Source of the DNA: Linyphia triangularis
Taxonomy: Eukaryota > Arthropoda > Arachnida > Araneae > Linyphiidae
Length of the DNA stretch: 64,000 nucleotides
Assembly: GCA_963978545.1 (NCBI GenBank)
Contig: OZ021721.1
Location: 37,993,348-38,057,347 of the forward strand
Direction of reading: 5' to 3'
Made by a program: the position numbers and the translations under genes. Positions 1 through 9,990 of the stretch are shown here, in pieces; positions within the stretch are counted from its first letter, which is position 1; every line of letters starts with the position of its first letter. The notes below the pieces were generated by a model. The model was not told where the DNA came from, did not search any database, and saw nothing but the letters and a program-made list of their open reading frames with translations.

Positions 1-40
1 TAGTCATTTTGACCAGTAATCACATTAATACTATATAATT

Positions 41-742
41 TACAGTAGAAAATATATTTGCAAACCTGTAATAGGTTTTGGCCAGGTTTTGGGGATACTA
101 TATCTTGTATTCAAATTGATAAAATAAAAAAGACAACTACCGTTGTAATTCGTGGAAGATTTTGAATTATTCTATGCAGTTTTTTATTATAAGGGGTCCG
201 TAACATATTAAAACTAAACCAAAACTTTAAAAGTTTGATGGCAACCCCATAATATTATGCTATATTTAGTTTTAGCAGCCAAAAAAAAAAAAAAAAAAAA
301 CGTCTAAATACCAAATTTCATAATTTTCCAATAAGTAGTTAGTAATTTAAATGATGACAAAGAAATGACTAACTAACGTTTAGGAGAAAAAATGTTTTTT
401 AGCCATAAATTCTTAAATACATAATGTATTTTCTCAATTTTTGTTGAAAACGATAGTTTGTTAAAGACCAAACATAAATAGCATTCAACTTTTGTATTAA
501 ACAGTTTTTTAATAATTAATTATTAATTAATAAAACAATATTTTGAAATTTTTAAATCAAAATATACATATTTTTTACTTCCATTATTTTTATTATTGTC
601 AAAAACAAACCACAGAATTTTTTTTTACCATTTTGACGTTTAGTTCTCAATATTTTAGCAAAAATTAAAAAAAAAAAAAAAATAAAAACCTTTTAAGAGG
701 AGACTATATACCAGACTACATTTGAAAGTGAAAACGTTCGAA
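41..742 (+). mobile_element. Mariner-type MITE, 5' part (copy A)
   Basis: Starts TACAGTA and shares long stretches with the copies at 62445-63469 and, reversed, 14391-15364. Shared landmarks are the words GGCAACCCCATAATATTA, CGTCTAAATACCAAATTTCA and TTCTCAATATTTTAGCAAAA, in the same order. The TA-flanked CAGTA-type terminus fits a non-autonomous Tc1/mariner derivative. Homology stops at about 742 (AAAACGTTCGAA) and resumes at about 4372, so this looks like the 5' part of one interrupted element. It has no coding capacity. Confidence 0.75.
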
Positions 743-888
743 GTAAAAAAAAATAGTTCAATATTAAAATTGTTAAGCATTTATTTTATCTTTACAAAGT
801 GTTGTGAGCATAGCTTCTAAACTCAACAAATTATATTTTTAGTAGCAGATTCAAATATTTACTAACGTGCAGAATGTACACAATCAAA

Positions 889-1113
889 GTCCAACTTTCA
901 AAAACCTGTAAAAGAAAAACCACTTGTCAGAATGACCTTCAATTTAACCTTTAGATACTCGAAGAAGAGGAAAACTTTATGACAAAAAAAACTAATTTGA
1001 ACAATTTTTTTTCATATAACATACCACATTTCTCGTTTTCGCGTATATTCAAGTAAAATTTTATATCATTCTGAGAAGTGTTTCTTTTTTTACAACTTTT
1101 TGGAAGTTGAACT
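889..1113. mobile_element. Small palindromic MITE, ~225 bp
   Basis: About 50 bp at 889-937 (reading CCAACTTTCAAAAA and on to CAGAATGA) recurs inverted at 1063-1113 (TCATTCTGAGAAGTG to TTGGAAGTTGAACT). The right arm motif TTACAACTTTTTGRAAGTTG appears a third time at 1250-1272. It is probably a non-autonomous DNA element with a neighbouring fragment. There is no ORF. Confidence 0.55.
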
Positions 1114-1491
1114 TCAATTATATTTCATCTGGGGTGAATAGAATGGCATCCGGATGATTATAATTAAAGTTCAATTTAAAAAAAAAAAAACATGATTTCA
1201 AAAGCATGACATTTTTGCTTATGCCAGGCCAGTATTTTTTTTTTTTTTTTTACAACTTTTTGAAAGTTGAACTTAAATTGTTTAACCCTGAATATTGAAT
1301 TGTGCTATATATTTTCAAGAAGCAAATTTTGAGCAGTGTGAAACAAATTCATTCTTTAATAGGTTCTATCTAGTTATAGAAGCCAAACTCCTGGATCAGA
1401 AGCAACCTACAAGCCTAGAATGTGAAACATCTCCAATTTGATAACGAACTTTGGCCCAAAAGTCATATCCGTTGTCCTGATCCACAGTTGG
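1114..1491. other. AT-rich filler with a partial MITE copy
   Basis: Contains a third copy of the MITE terminal motif (about 1244-1275) after a T-run. The rest is AT-rich with no recognisable coding or RNA feature. An ORF beginning at 1422 is only partly sense-coding: its first half is antisense to the KWYIGK-type module of the next element. Confidence 0.5.
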
Positions 1492-1683
1492 AAATTCATA
1501 TCCGCAGTCTTGATCAGTTATTAATCTCTTTTATGATATTCTCCATTTGGTGCGGGACAGTAATTTGGATTTCAAATGCAAATTCACCATTACCCATGCA
1601 ATTTGTTCCAGGCAAAGTCATACCAAACCCTAAAGATAAAGACAATATCACTCAGCCAAAAATACATAACTCTTATGTTTTGC

Positions 1684-2226
1684 TTAGAAGAAAATTGAAC
1701 ATCAACGTTTGAAGCTGCAGAGGATTTGTCAATACATATTGCTAGAGAAGAGCACCAAATTCCTTAAATAATTAAAGGTCAAGATAGAGCCAAAAGTGCA
1801 TTTGCAAAAAGAATGGAAGAAGTGACAAAAAAGATAATTATGAAATTGCTGCAGCTTTTGAAGAACCCACTTCAGAGAATAGAAATTATATATATTTAAG
1901 TCTTGGGTGCTAAGAAAAATGGGCAGTGAAACCCAAAGGAAAGTTACAAGAGTGAACCAGAATCAAAAATAGTTTCTTCTAGAATCCTTCAACAAAGGAA
2001 ATAAAACAGGAAGTAAATTAGCACCCCAAACTGTTAGAAATATGATGAGAAATCTTCCATTTGATGGTAAAAAGAAATTTTGTCCAAATGAATATTTAAT
2101 ACAGGAACAAGTAAGGTAACATTTCCACAGAATGAAAGGTACTACAGAAATATGCAGTTTTATTGAAGATAAAGTCATTGAACAAGATGACGAAATTTAT
2201 CCTGATATAATTGAAGACAATCAGGT
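1684..2226 (+). pseudogene. CPEENC zinc-finger protein relic (finger plus TGSK/EYL module)
   Basis: The + strand reads a C2H2 finger whose second Cys codon is now TGA (CLEEN-stop), then FEAAEDLSIHIAREEH and a K/R-rich linker. After frameshifts come NKTGSKLAPQTVRNMMR and KKFCPNEYL. The order finger, then a TG-K-P-V-MR stretch, then an EYL/EWL motif matches, from memory, a multi-copy zinc-finger protein family common in cnidarians and other invertebrates, with CPEEGC fingers and a GWALR motif. Its function is unknown to me. Several stops and frameshifts make this copy non-functional. The intact homologous reading is on the minus strand of copy 2. Confidence 0.6.
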
Positions 2227-2234
2227 ATGTTAAA

Positions 2235-2564
2235 CAGGGCCCGATTTGAAAAACCATTTGCTATAGGCACAACTTAGTAGATGAGCCACCATCGACAAAT
2301 GTTGATGTTATATAAATATTAATGACAATTTCGATTACCATCTATTACAGCAGTTTTAATTGAAATAATGCCGAGATACTATTGTTTTAATAACTAATAA
2401 GAGTTATTAAAATATATTTTCATATTTAATAGCATAGATCAAGTGCTCTCAGCAAAATATTGATAGTTTTATAGTAATTCAGATTATTTCAGGCAATTTT
2501 GGGGCCCCAAAATTCGGAGGCTCAAGACTCGGGCCTTACAGACCTTATGGGAAATAAGGCCCTA
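2235..2564. mobile_element. hAT-like non-autonomous insertion with 8-bp TSD
   Basis: The left end is CAGGGCCCGAT; the right end, read in reverse, is TAGGGCCTTAT. It is flanked by ATGTTAAA (2227-2234) and ATGTTAGT (2565-2572). The homologous uninterrupted site in copy 2 (reverse strand near 24670) reads ATGTTAGA once, which confirms an insertion with an 8-bp target duplication as made by hAT transposases. It has no ORF. Confidence 0.8.
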
Positions 2565-2694
2565 ATGTTAGTTGACTTGAATAGATGTAATTTCTATTCT
2601 CTGTAGAGGATTTTTCAAAAGCTGAAGTAATCTCATAATTTGTAATTTTTGTCACAGCTTCCATTCTTTTGACTAATGCACTTCTGGCTTTGTC

Positions 2695-2830
2695 TTAACC
2701 TTTGATTATTTTAGGAAATTTGTGTTCTCCTCTAGAAATATGTAGGGACAAATCCACTGCAGCTTCAAACTTTGATGTGCAATTTTCTTCTTTGCAAAAC
2801 ATCAGAGTTAAATTTTCGGCTGAGTGATAC
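2695..2830 (-). pseudogene. C2H2 finger fragment in right arm of copy 1
   Basis: On the minus strand a finger with all four ligands is readable: C-x4-C-x12-H-x5-H (CKEENC, then FEAAVDLSLH and ISRGEH). It is the inverted duplicate of the + strand finger at about 1690-1770 and keeps the Cys lost there. The reading breaks soon after. It is part of a mobile element and not a stand-alone gene. Confidence 0.55.
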
Positions 2831-2884
2831 TGTGTTCGTCTATAAGGTTTGGTCTGACTTATCCTCGAACTGATTGCATGAGTA

Positions 2885-3140
2885 ATGGGGAATTCTCCGT
2901 TGAAATCCAAATTACTGTCCCTCACCAAATGGAGAATATCATAAAAGAGATTAATTACTGACAAGGACAGTGGATATGAATTTCAGACCCATTCTTTTTA
3001 CGCTGTCATGTACGACAAACGGTTTTACATTGGTAAAGAAGATTGGGGTGATGGCATGTTTAAAATGAAATTTCTTCAGAGAGGAGCAGAGGAGTTTAAG
3101 TGGCCATTGCGTGATGATTTCGACACAGTGCACTGAAGAT
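2885..3140 (+). pseudogene. KWYIGK-type C-terminal module relic (copy 1)
   Basis: Decayed homologue of the modules at 24069-24362 (minus) and 25291-25650 (plus). Recognisable pieces are MENIIKEI, SFYAVMYDKRFYIGK, FQRGAEEFKWPLRDD and DTVH, across at least one frameshift. The pattern resembles a small domain, YD-KWY-G-V with a downstream WP-R-D motif, that I recall at the C-terminus of multi-copy invertebrate zinc-finger proteins. It lies in the right arm, on the strand opposite the finger. Confidence 0.5.
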
Positions 3141-3515
3141 TAGTTTTCTTTGGTCCTTTGCAACTTTCTGGAACCGATCCATTCCAAGTTCCTAGATTAA
3201 GAAACATACAGGAGACTTACAATTATTTGTTATAAACATGAGGAAGAGTGAAGTGAAAACACATCAATATTTGAAAACATGAATGAAAACAGAAATGTAT
3301 CAATATGTAAGGATGAGATGCAAAAAAAAAAATTCTCTCTTTAACTTGCCATAATAAAGTTTAATTTCTCAATAAGTATAATTAAAGAGTGTTTAAATAG
3401 TAATTTAATACTCTTTAATTAATTTTTTGTGATTTCGGTAATTTTTGGGGGAAAATCAGAGATGGTGGGAATCAGGGGTGGTTCAACTTCCCAGAATCTT
3501 GCTCTAAAGTTAAAA

Positions 3516-4371
3516 ATATGCACAAAGTTTAAAAATATGATTTATTAATAATTTTAAAAATTCAAAATAAAAATTTAGTCAATATTAATTAGACTAGTGA
3601 AACGCATAAGAAATGAGCAACATCTAATCAAAAATTGGCTAACGTTATCTGATAATATTAAAGAAATCTAACAATTTTTTATTAACAGACAATAATTCTA
3701 TTAAAAATATATGCAAAACTAAAAAAGTTTTCTTATTTTCTAAAAGTTATTCATTAATTGTCCGAAAGTTATTGGCAAAGATTTTTTTTACAAAGAGGAG
3801 ATTGAAAGATCGACACAGATTTTATGGTAAGGTGGATAATGTGAGGCTGTTAATTGAAAATGTTCGTGTTTTCTAAAAAGAGATCGACACGGATGTTAGG
3901 GAAAAAATAATTTACATTTAATAAAAAATTACTAATTAAATTGCATTAAATAAACACTTATAAATTAAATTACATTTAATAAATATTAAAAATGACATTC
4001 CTTTAATTAAGAGTTACAAATCCAATTACACTTAATAAATAATTTCAACATTCTTATTATATTTTTGTTTACAATGTAATGTTTCTACATGAAAAAAATA
4101 ACATTTTATTGAATATTGTTTAAAATGCCTAAATTTTCTATTTTTTATTTTATAATTGACAGTAGTAGACGCTATTCTGTAATTATAGTTTCCGATATTC
4201 AATTTGCTTCGTGCGAAATTTGCACATTGTTAAACTTGATGATAAATAACGTTACTTTTGAGAAATTTAACTGTTTTTATATTAATCTGTTGTTAAACAT
4301 GACATTAATCTAAGTAATTTCCGTGTAGTTTTAGATTAATACCTACGTTTTTAGATCCTCCTGAAAGTCAC
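3516..4371. other. AT-rich stretch, no gene
   Basis: Holds two AGATCGACAC words (about 3808 and 3881), several AAATTACATTTAATAAA-like direct repeats (3900-4040), and an imperfect palindrome of ATTAATCTAA/TTAGATTAAT at about 4303-4341. The 65-residue ORF at 4116 has no recognisable domain and is treated as chance. Confidence 0.5.
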
Positions 4372-4741
4372 TGCTTCTTCCCTGCTTTCCTCCAGACTAT
4401 AAAAATACGCTTCTTTACACTGAAATTTGCCCTGAAGATCGGCCAAAACATTTTCACTCATAAGTTACATGTTTTTAAACATAATTGACTGAAATTTAGT
4501 ATTTAGGGTAAACGAAGTATTCAAAATCGAATGAAAAGATAAATACAATAGGGGTTCGTATTGAAGTTTTCAAAGTTATAGTTTAACTTTCTTAGTAAAC
4601 AGCCCCCTAACAAAACAAAAATGTTGCATTGGACTTATAAAATATACAAAACCAAACACTTTGGTGCAAACCGCAGGATTCTACGACAGTTAAAACCGAA
4701 GATATATATCCATTGTTCGAATTTGTTTTTTGCGTACTGTA
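4372..4741 (+). mobile_element. Mariner-type MITE, 3' part (copy D of the same element as copy A)
   Basis: Begins at the position in the repeat where copy A stops (CTTCTTCCCTGCTTT) and runs to the terminal inverted repeat TTTTTTGCGTACTGTA. It shares GCCCTGAAGATCGGCCAAAA, GTATTTAGGGTAAACGAAGT and TTTGGTGCRAACCGCARGAT with the full copies. Same orientation and complementary extent support one element split by about 3.6 kb of insertions. Confidence 0.7.
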
Positions 4742-7700
4742 CCACAGTAACCTATTAAAATACCAGTTCAGCTGACTTCAATACAACGTTACACAAATAT
4801 TAATCTAATCATAGATTAATACAAGGAAACTAGTTAATATTATTTTCAGCTTAATTTGCTTTAAAATAGAGTGTCAATGTAATTTCTGATAGAAAATATC
4901 GATTTTTATCAATACTACTTTTTTGCAAAATTAATCTTCCTTTAATGTCCATCTAAATTTTCTTTTTAAAAATAACTTGCAAGAAGGAGCCATCTCTGTA
5001 ATACGCTATTGAAATTGAAAACTTGACTTTGAAGCGTTCGTTCGTAAGTTCAGAAATATTATTCTTAATCTGCTGTTGTAGAAACATACTCCTATATAAT
5101 TTAAAATATGTTCAAAAAGTGTAGGAACTCTACTACATAATTTTTACCTTAAATAGAAGGTGAAGGAAGGAAACACGTGAATTAAGAAGACGTGGTAGTT
5201 TGTACTCATAAATGTGTAAATTAAATCAACTTCTAAAATGTTGATGACTTTTTAGCTATATTAGTGCCAATTTTGATATAGTTAGTAGACATCTTTTGAA
5301 AATATCTACTTAATTAATATTTCTAGCAATTTTCTTTAAGCTTTAGGGGTTTGATTTGGCAATTTAATACTGACAATTTGATTTATTTAATGTTTCAATC
5401 TTTGTCGACTGCTTAAGAAAATAAACTTGAAATTCAATCCTAAGTCTCACAAATATCACAATTTTACTTCTTTTTACCTTGGAAATGTTAATGGTTGAAC
5501 CTAATACCAATCTCCCAATAATTTGTTTTTATCCGTGACAGAAAGTCTTCTTCCTAAATTTGGAACAAAAATATGAAACTTTCAAACATTAAAAATTTTT
5601 ACAGTCTGAATTTTTCCTCCCTTCGTTTTCTATTAAGGTAAAATTTATGCAGCACACACACACACCGTTCCTAACCTTTTTGAACAAATTTTAAATGGTA
5701 TAAGAGTCTCTTCTACAACAGAAAAACAATAATATTCCTTAATTTATGAATGTCTACTACGAAAAAAAAAAAAAAAAAACAGAAAAGCCTAAATGTGAAC
5801 AATTAATTTTAGGTGCTCAATTACTAATTGAACCGTAAATATGAATATCAAATTTACTAAATTAAAAAAAAAAAACATTTTGTATTAACAAGCAGACGCA
5901 ATCTCTTTAGAGAGGAGGATGTTTTAACTCCCTCGTCATCCACTTCCTTTAAACACTAAAATCTATAAAACCATATAGGGTAAGTAACAACTATACACTA
6001 TTTCAACAAATAAACAAAATAATACGAGGGGTTTTTTAGCTTTCATTTAACTGGAAGGTACTCCGTACTTTTAAACTTCAGCTTAAGATACATTTTAACA
6101 TTTTTGAATTTTTTACTCCTTCCTTCATATAATTATCTCATCAAGCGCAAATTCAATAAAATTTCTTCATGTTTGTTAGGGAAATTTGAAAAGGTTTTAT
6201 CTTTTATCTTTCGACGTTTTAAAAGTTATATTTGTCAAATCTTGACTGAGACAAATTATATGAAACAAAGTTAAATCAAATATATAAAAATATATATTAA
6301 AATGAAAGTTTTTATTAAAAATGCGCCAAAATTTAAAATAATCTTGAGTGATTCTGATTTATTATACTTATATGTCCATATTTGAAGATATCGAGCCGTT
6401 GTCTTAATATATTTTTATTATTTTTACGATATATTGAATAGTTTATAATAATCAATAAGACGAATATATTCTCATCGGTGGTCTCATTGTTCTTATCGAT
6501 TATATTTTTCATCCGTTCTTCTTGTCTAATTATCGTTTATAAGAAGTTTATAGTTATATATTACACAACTGAGTTGAATTCAAATCATTTACTTCTTCTA
6601 TTGTGTTCAGAGAAAAATATGCTTCAAATACTTTCAATGACTCAATTTTTGTTTCATACTGCGCAGTACAATTTTTACAGAAAAAAAATTCTAACGTGTA
6701 TATCTACTAATGTTATGTACTTCGTGATTATTGTAAATCGTATTAATTTTGATAGCTAAAAGCAGATAACAAATAAAAATTGGAAATGTTTATTTGTTGT
6801 TTGTAAAACAAAAAAATTAAACAAATGAGAATTATAATAAGTCTTGATTATATCTGTATGGGGCTTAAGAGTGTTCAAACATAGAAAACAAACTTTTTTT
6901 TTAATATTTTTTTACTAGTAACTTTGTTATTATAAAATTTCAAATAGGACACTACATGGTTTCATGAATTTAAAAAATATTAAATATGTTTTATATAAAA
7001 TTAATTTTTTCAGGTGAAAGACTTTCCACCAACGTAAAAATATTCGAAACTTTAAAAGAAAAACTTGCAAATTGATTATTTGTGTTTGTTTTGATCAAAC
7101 TGATGTCCAAGTCAATCAATATCACAGTCTTGAAATTTTGCCGGGAATACCTGGTATTACTGCAATTACAATAGATGCGATGATAATGGAGAGCTTTGTT
7201 TAGTGCTTTGAGGTTAATTAATATCACACGCATCTAAAATGAAAACATGACTAATTGAAACTTTTGTCCTTTTGATTTTACAGTCTTTAATTTTATTTCC
7301 AGAGTGAAAATGCGCAATTTCCGAACACAAATTCATTGCAAAATTATTTTGTTTATTCTACCATCCCTTGAATTTTCGGCAGATACTTATTTATTACCTT
7401 GTAGTGCCCAATAATGTCATAACTTTCCTTGATAAAAGTTGAAAAACAAAATTCAATATCAAATAATTTACCTATTAAATGAACATACTCCAACACTTAT
7501 TTTATGAATATAATATTAACAAGAAAGTAACATTGAATTCACTATTAAAAACGTTATGCTAGTTGATTTAAAGTTTTTTTTTTTTTTTTTAAGTTCTGTA
7601 CTTTAGTAGAAATACACAATCTCTTAATAATTTCTTAAATTTTATTTTTTACTAAATTTGTACTTCATTGTTTCATGTTAGTCAACTTCACGCCGTTAAA

Positions 7701-8029
7701 TACAAATTTACCCGATTTTTTCTAATAAAATTTATAAATTAAGAATGAGTGATGAACAAAACTTCACTAGTTTTCAATTTTTGATCTCTTACCTGGGTCG
7801 GATCTTCTATCAGTTTTACCATAAATAATTGATATAATATATGACATCCATTATTGGCTCTATAATACAGCTTGGAATATTATTTTTTGATTCTACCTTT
7901 CCACGTTACAATAATGCCAATCTCAAATCCCCCGAACGTACGAAACACTTTTTTGAAAGTCCGGAACCTCCCCTCTATTTTTCATGACGAATTATTTAAT
8001 TATTCACACATTAACTAAAATAATTGCGT
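4742..8029. other. Gene-free AT-rich region
   Basis: No ORF here resembles a known protein; the ones at 6478 and 6991 are low-complexity and unsupported. It contains short A- and T-runs and an ATTAATCTAA/TTAGATTAAT palindrome at about 4799-4821. There is no RNA gene or recognisable transposon. Confidence 0.6.
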
Positions 8030-8560
8030 CACAAATATTTAATTAGAAGCTTAAATAAGCAGCCCTTGGGAGCAGCCCGTTCCATCCCTCCCAATTACGA
8101 AAACATTAAAATCCCTGGTCTAATAACCCCCTTTCCCCCAGTTGTATCGAGCGATGGGTGTGCTCGACTCAACGGCTAAAAGCTTTGGGCGTTGTCTTCA
8201 CTTCTTAACTGCAGACAAAGGACCTAAATTAATGCGTTCGTTGATAACGCTAGTTTCACGGGTAACCATTAAAGGTTAGTACCAATGCTAAACGTCCGAT
8301 TACTGGAGCCGCACTGTCATTCGCCGATGAATTTACTGGACCTTCAATTATTCAAATCTCGTGTAACGCCTAAAATAGTCGTGAATGTTTGATGAGGTCG
8401 TGAGGAGTTGGGCGCAAGCTTCCTATTTAAGAGTCAATCGGTAACATAGGAGTCAAGGGCGATGGACTTTTTAGTTCCTCCTCAATTACGTTAATTTCGA
8501 TGAGGAGTTTTATCAACAGATGGCATACACCCACTTCTACACTTAACATCCTGTATAATC
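8030..8560. promoter_or_regulatory. Complexity island, candidate conserved non-coding element
   Basis: Base composition rises sharply above the surrounding AT-rich DNA and homopolymer runs vanish. Words include CCCAATTACG, GGTAACCATTAAAGG and CCGATTACTGGAG. All six frames are interrupted, so this is not an exon. Composition and scattered TAAT cores suggest a regulatory element, but without another genome this is inference. Confidence 0.35.
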
Positions 8561-9659
8561 AACTAATATGTCTAAAAACTAATCATTTACGATGACTCTT
8601 TTCACGCTGTGTGGTAATGGACGAAAATAAGGGAGGAACTTTATTTGGAAACACGGCTTTTTTGAATTCATCTATCAAGCCGGTCTTTTAACTAATTTCG
8701 CCACTGATTTGGAGGCATTTTAATTTAAACAAAGCATTAAGTTGAGTGTATTCTTTGCTTCATGCTATAACTTCCTATGATATTGCGTAATTATGTTTGA
8801 AATTATTGAAAATTGTTTGGTTTTAAATGTCTGATTTCAATTTGAATATATTTTAATTTTAGAATATTTTCATGAATCTTGTGATGATGAAATAAATCTT
8901 TGAGTAAAAAATTTTCTGCATTAAAAATTTCACATACATATCTGTAATAAATTGTGATTTTCAAAAGGGCTAATCGACCAAAACGGATCATTTTTAAACA
9001 ATTCACTATTTACTTCAAAATACTTTAACTTATCCTCACACATATTCATTAAGTAACTCCAATAAATTATCTCTACTTCAAAGTATTTATAAAAACCTCG
9101 GTTGAAATTATTGTTTTTAAATAATCTTAGCGAACGATGCTTGTCAGGAATTTGAAAGGAATTCTTGTGATTGTAGTAATTAAAAAATTCAGTAAAATCA
9201 AACAAATTTGTTTCTGCCGTAATTTGAGGTCCCGAGAGAGGTGTTTAACACTAGATAAGAGGTAATTAAAATATTTTATTTTAATACATCCCCCAACATT
9301 AAAATATCCATAATAAAAACTTATTCCTCTATCGGAATATGACTTATTTCCATTATCAGTAACACCAGAATATTATATTAAATATTTTATAGTTAAAAGT
9401 AAGGCACTAAAACCTAAATGTAAAAATACTAAATTTTTTATTTCAATAAAAATATATTGAATTAGTATTAAATATTCTAAAATCTTAATGAAGATAGATT
9501 TGGCTATTCTACAATAATCATTTGGATTATTTGTACTTTATTAATATCCAACAACAAAATGAATTTTACTGACTGAGCATGGGTTTCCAGCTCCCAAAAA
9601 AGTGTTTTCTTTTAAGAGACAATAAGAATAACAAAAAAAGAAAAGCATATTTTGTAAAC
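8561..9659. other. Gene-free AT-rich region
   Basis: The overlapping minus-strand ORFs at 8803 and 8930 show no domain, are biased by AT composition, and have no splice or promoter context. I see nothing else. Confidence 0.5.
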
Positions 9660-9990
9660 TGTTGCTAAATACTTGGTTCCGCGCGACAGAGCTGAGTCTA
9701 ACAATAATACCTAAAAGTTTTCGATCATAGAAAGGGTTTTGCTGCTAACACTTCTCATTTTCTCCAATGAAGGTTTCGTTTGCGCATCGTTGCTCGTTTA
9801 AGGGTTCTTTCAAAGCCCAACAAGACGCAAGCGTAGTTGTTATTACTGAGGCGTTGTGTTGTTATTATGGGATACAAAAGCCATGTGAAAGTGTCTCTTT
9901 GACAGGCTGATTGGCCTCATTTGTTTGTTGATTGATGGGAAGTGGAAAGCGAAATAAACAACAATGCCTTCAATAAAAATGCACCATCGA
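9660..9990. promoter_or_regulatory. Complexity island with Hox/Exd/Meis- and FOX-like words
   Basis: A non-coding stretch clearly less AT-rich than its flanks. Between 9899 and 9938 it carries TTGACAG (Meis/Homothorax-like), GCTGATTGG, TTGTTTGTTG (forkhead-like) and TGATTGATGG (Exd/Hox-like) in about 40 bp, followed by AACAACAATG (SOX-like). Clustering of these words is typical of developmental enhancers, but the function is inferred. Confidence 0.4.

Larger units (their letters stand above)
1492..3515 (+). mobile_element. Fold-back zinc-finger element, truncated copy 1
   Basis: The left part (1492-1900) and right part (about 2576-3515) are inverted copies of each other, around a centre (about 1900-2226) found once. 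The same layout is seen at 23253-26398. The right end reads CCCAGAATCTTGCTC, the terminal repeat of copy 2. The left outer kilobase is missing, and the right arm lacks about 500 bp internally, after GTGTTTAAATAG. Both arms and centre carry decayed coding modules, described separately. A 330-bp hAT-like insertion splits the centre from the right arm. Confidence 0.75.

Noticed and set aside
1422..1712. 96-residue plus-strand ORF
   Set aside because: Its first part is antisense to the KWYIGK-type module and the rest is in a shifted frame of the finger reading, so it is a composite artefact.
1963..2178. 71-residue minus-strand ORF
   Set aside because: Antisense of the TGSK/EYL module read on the plus strand.
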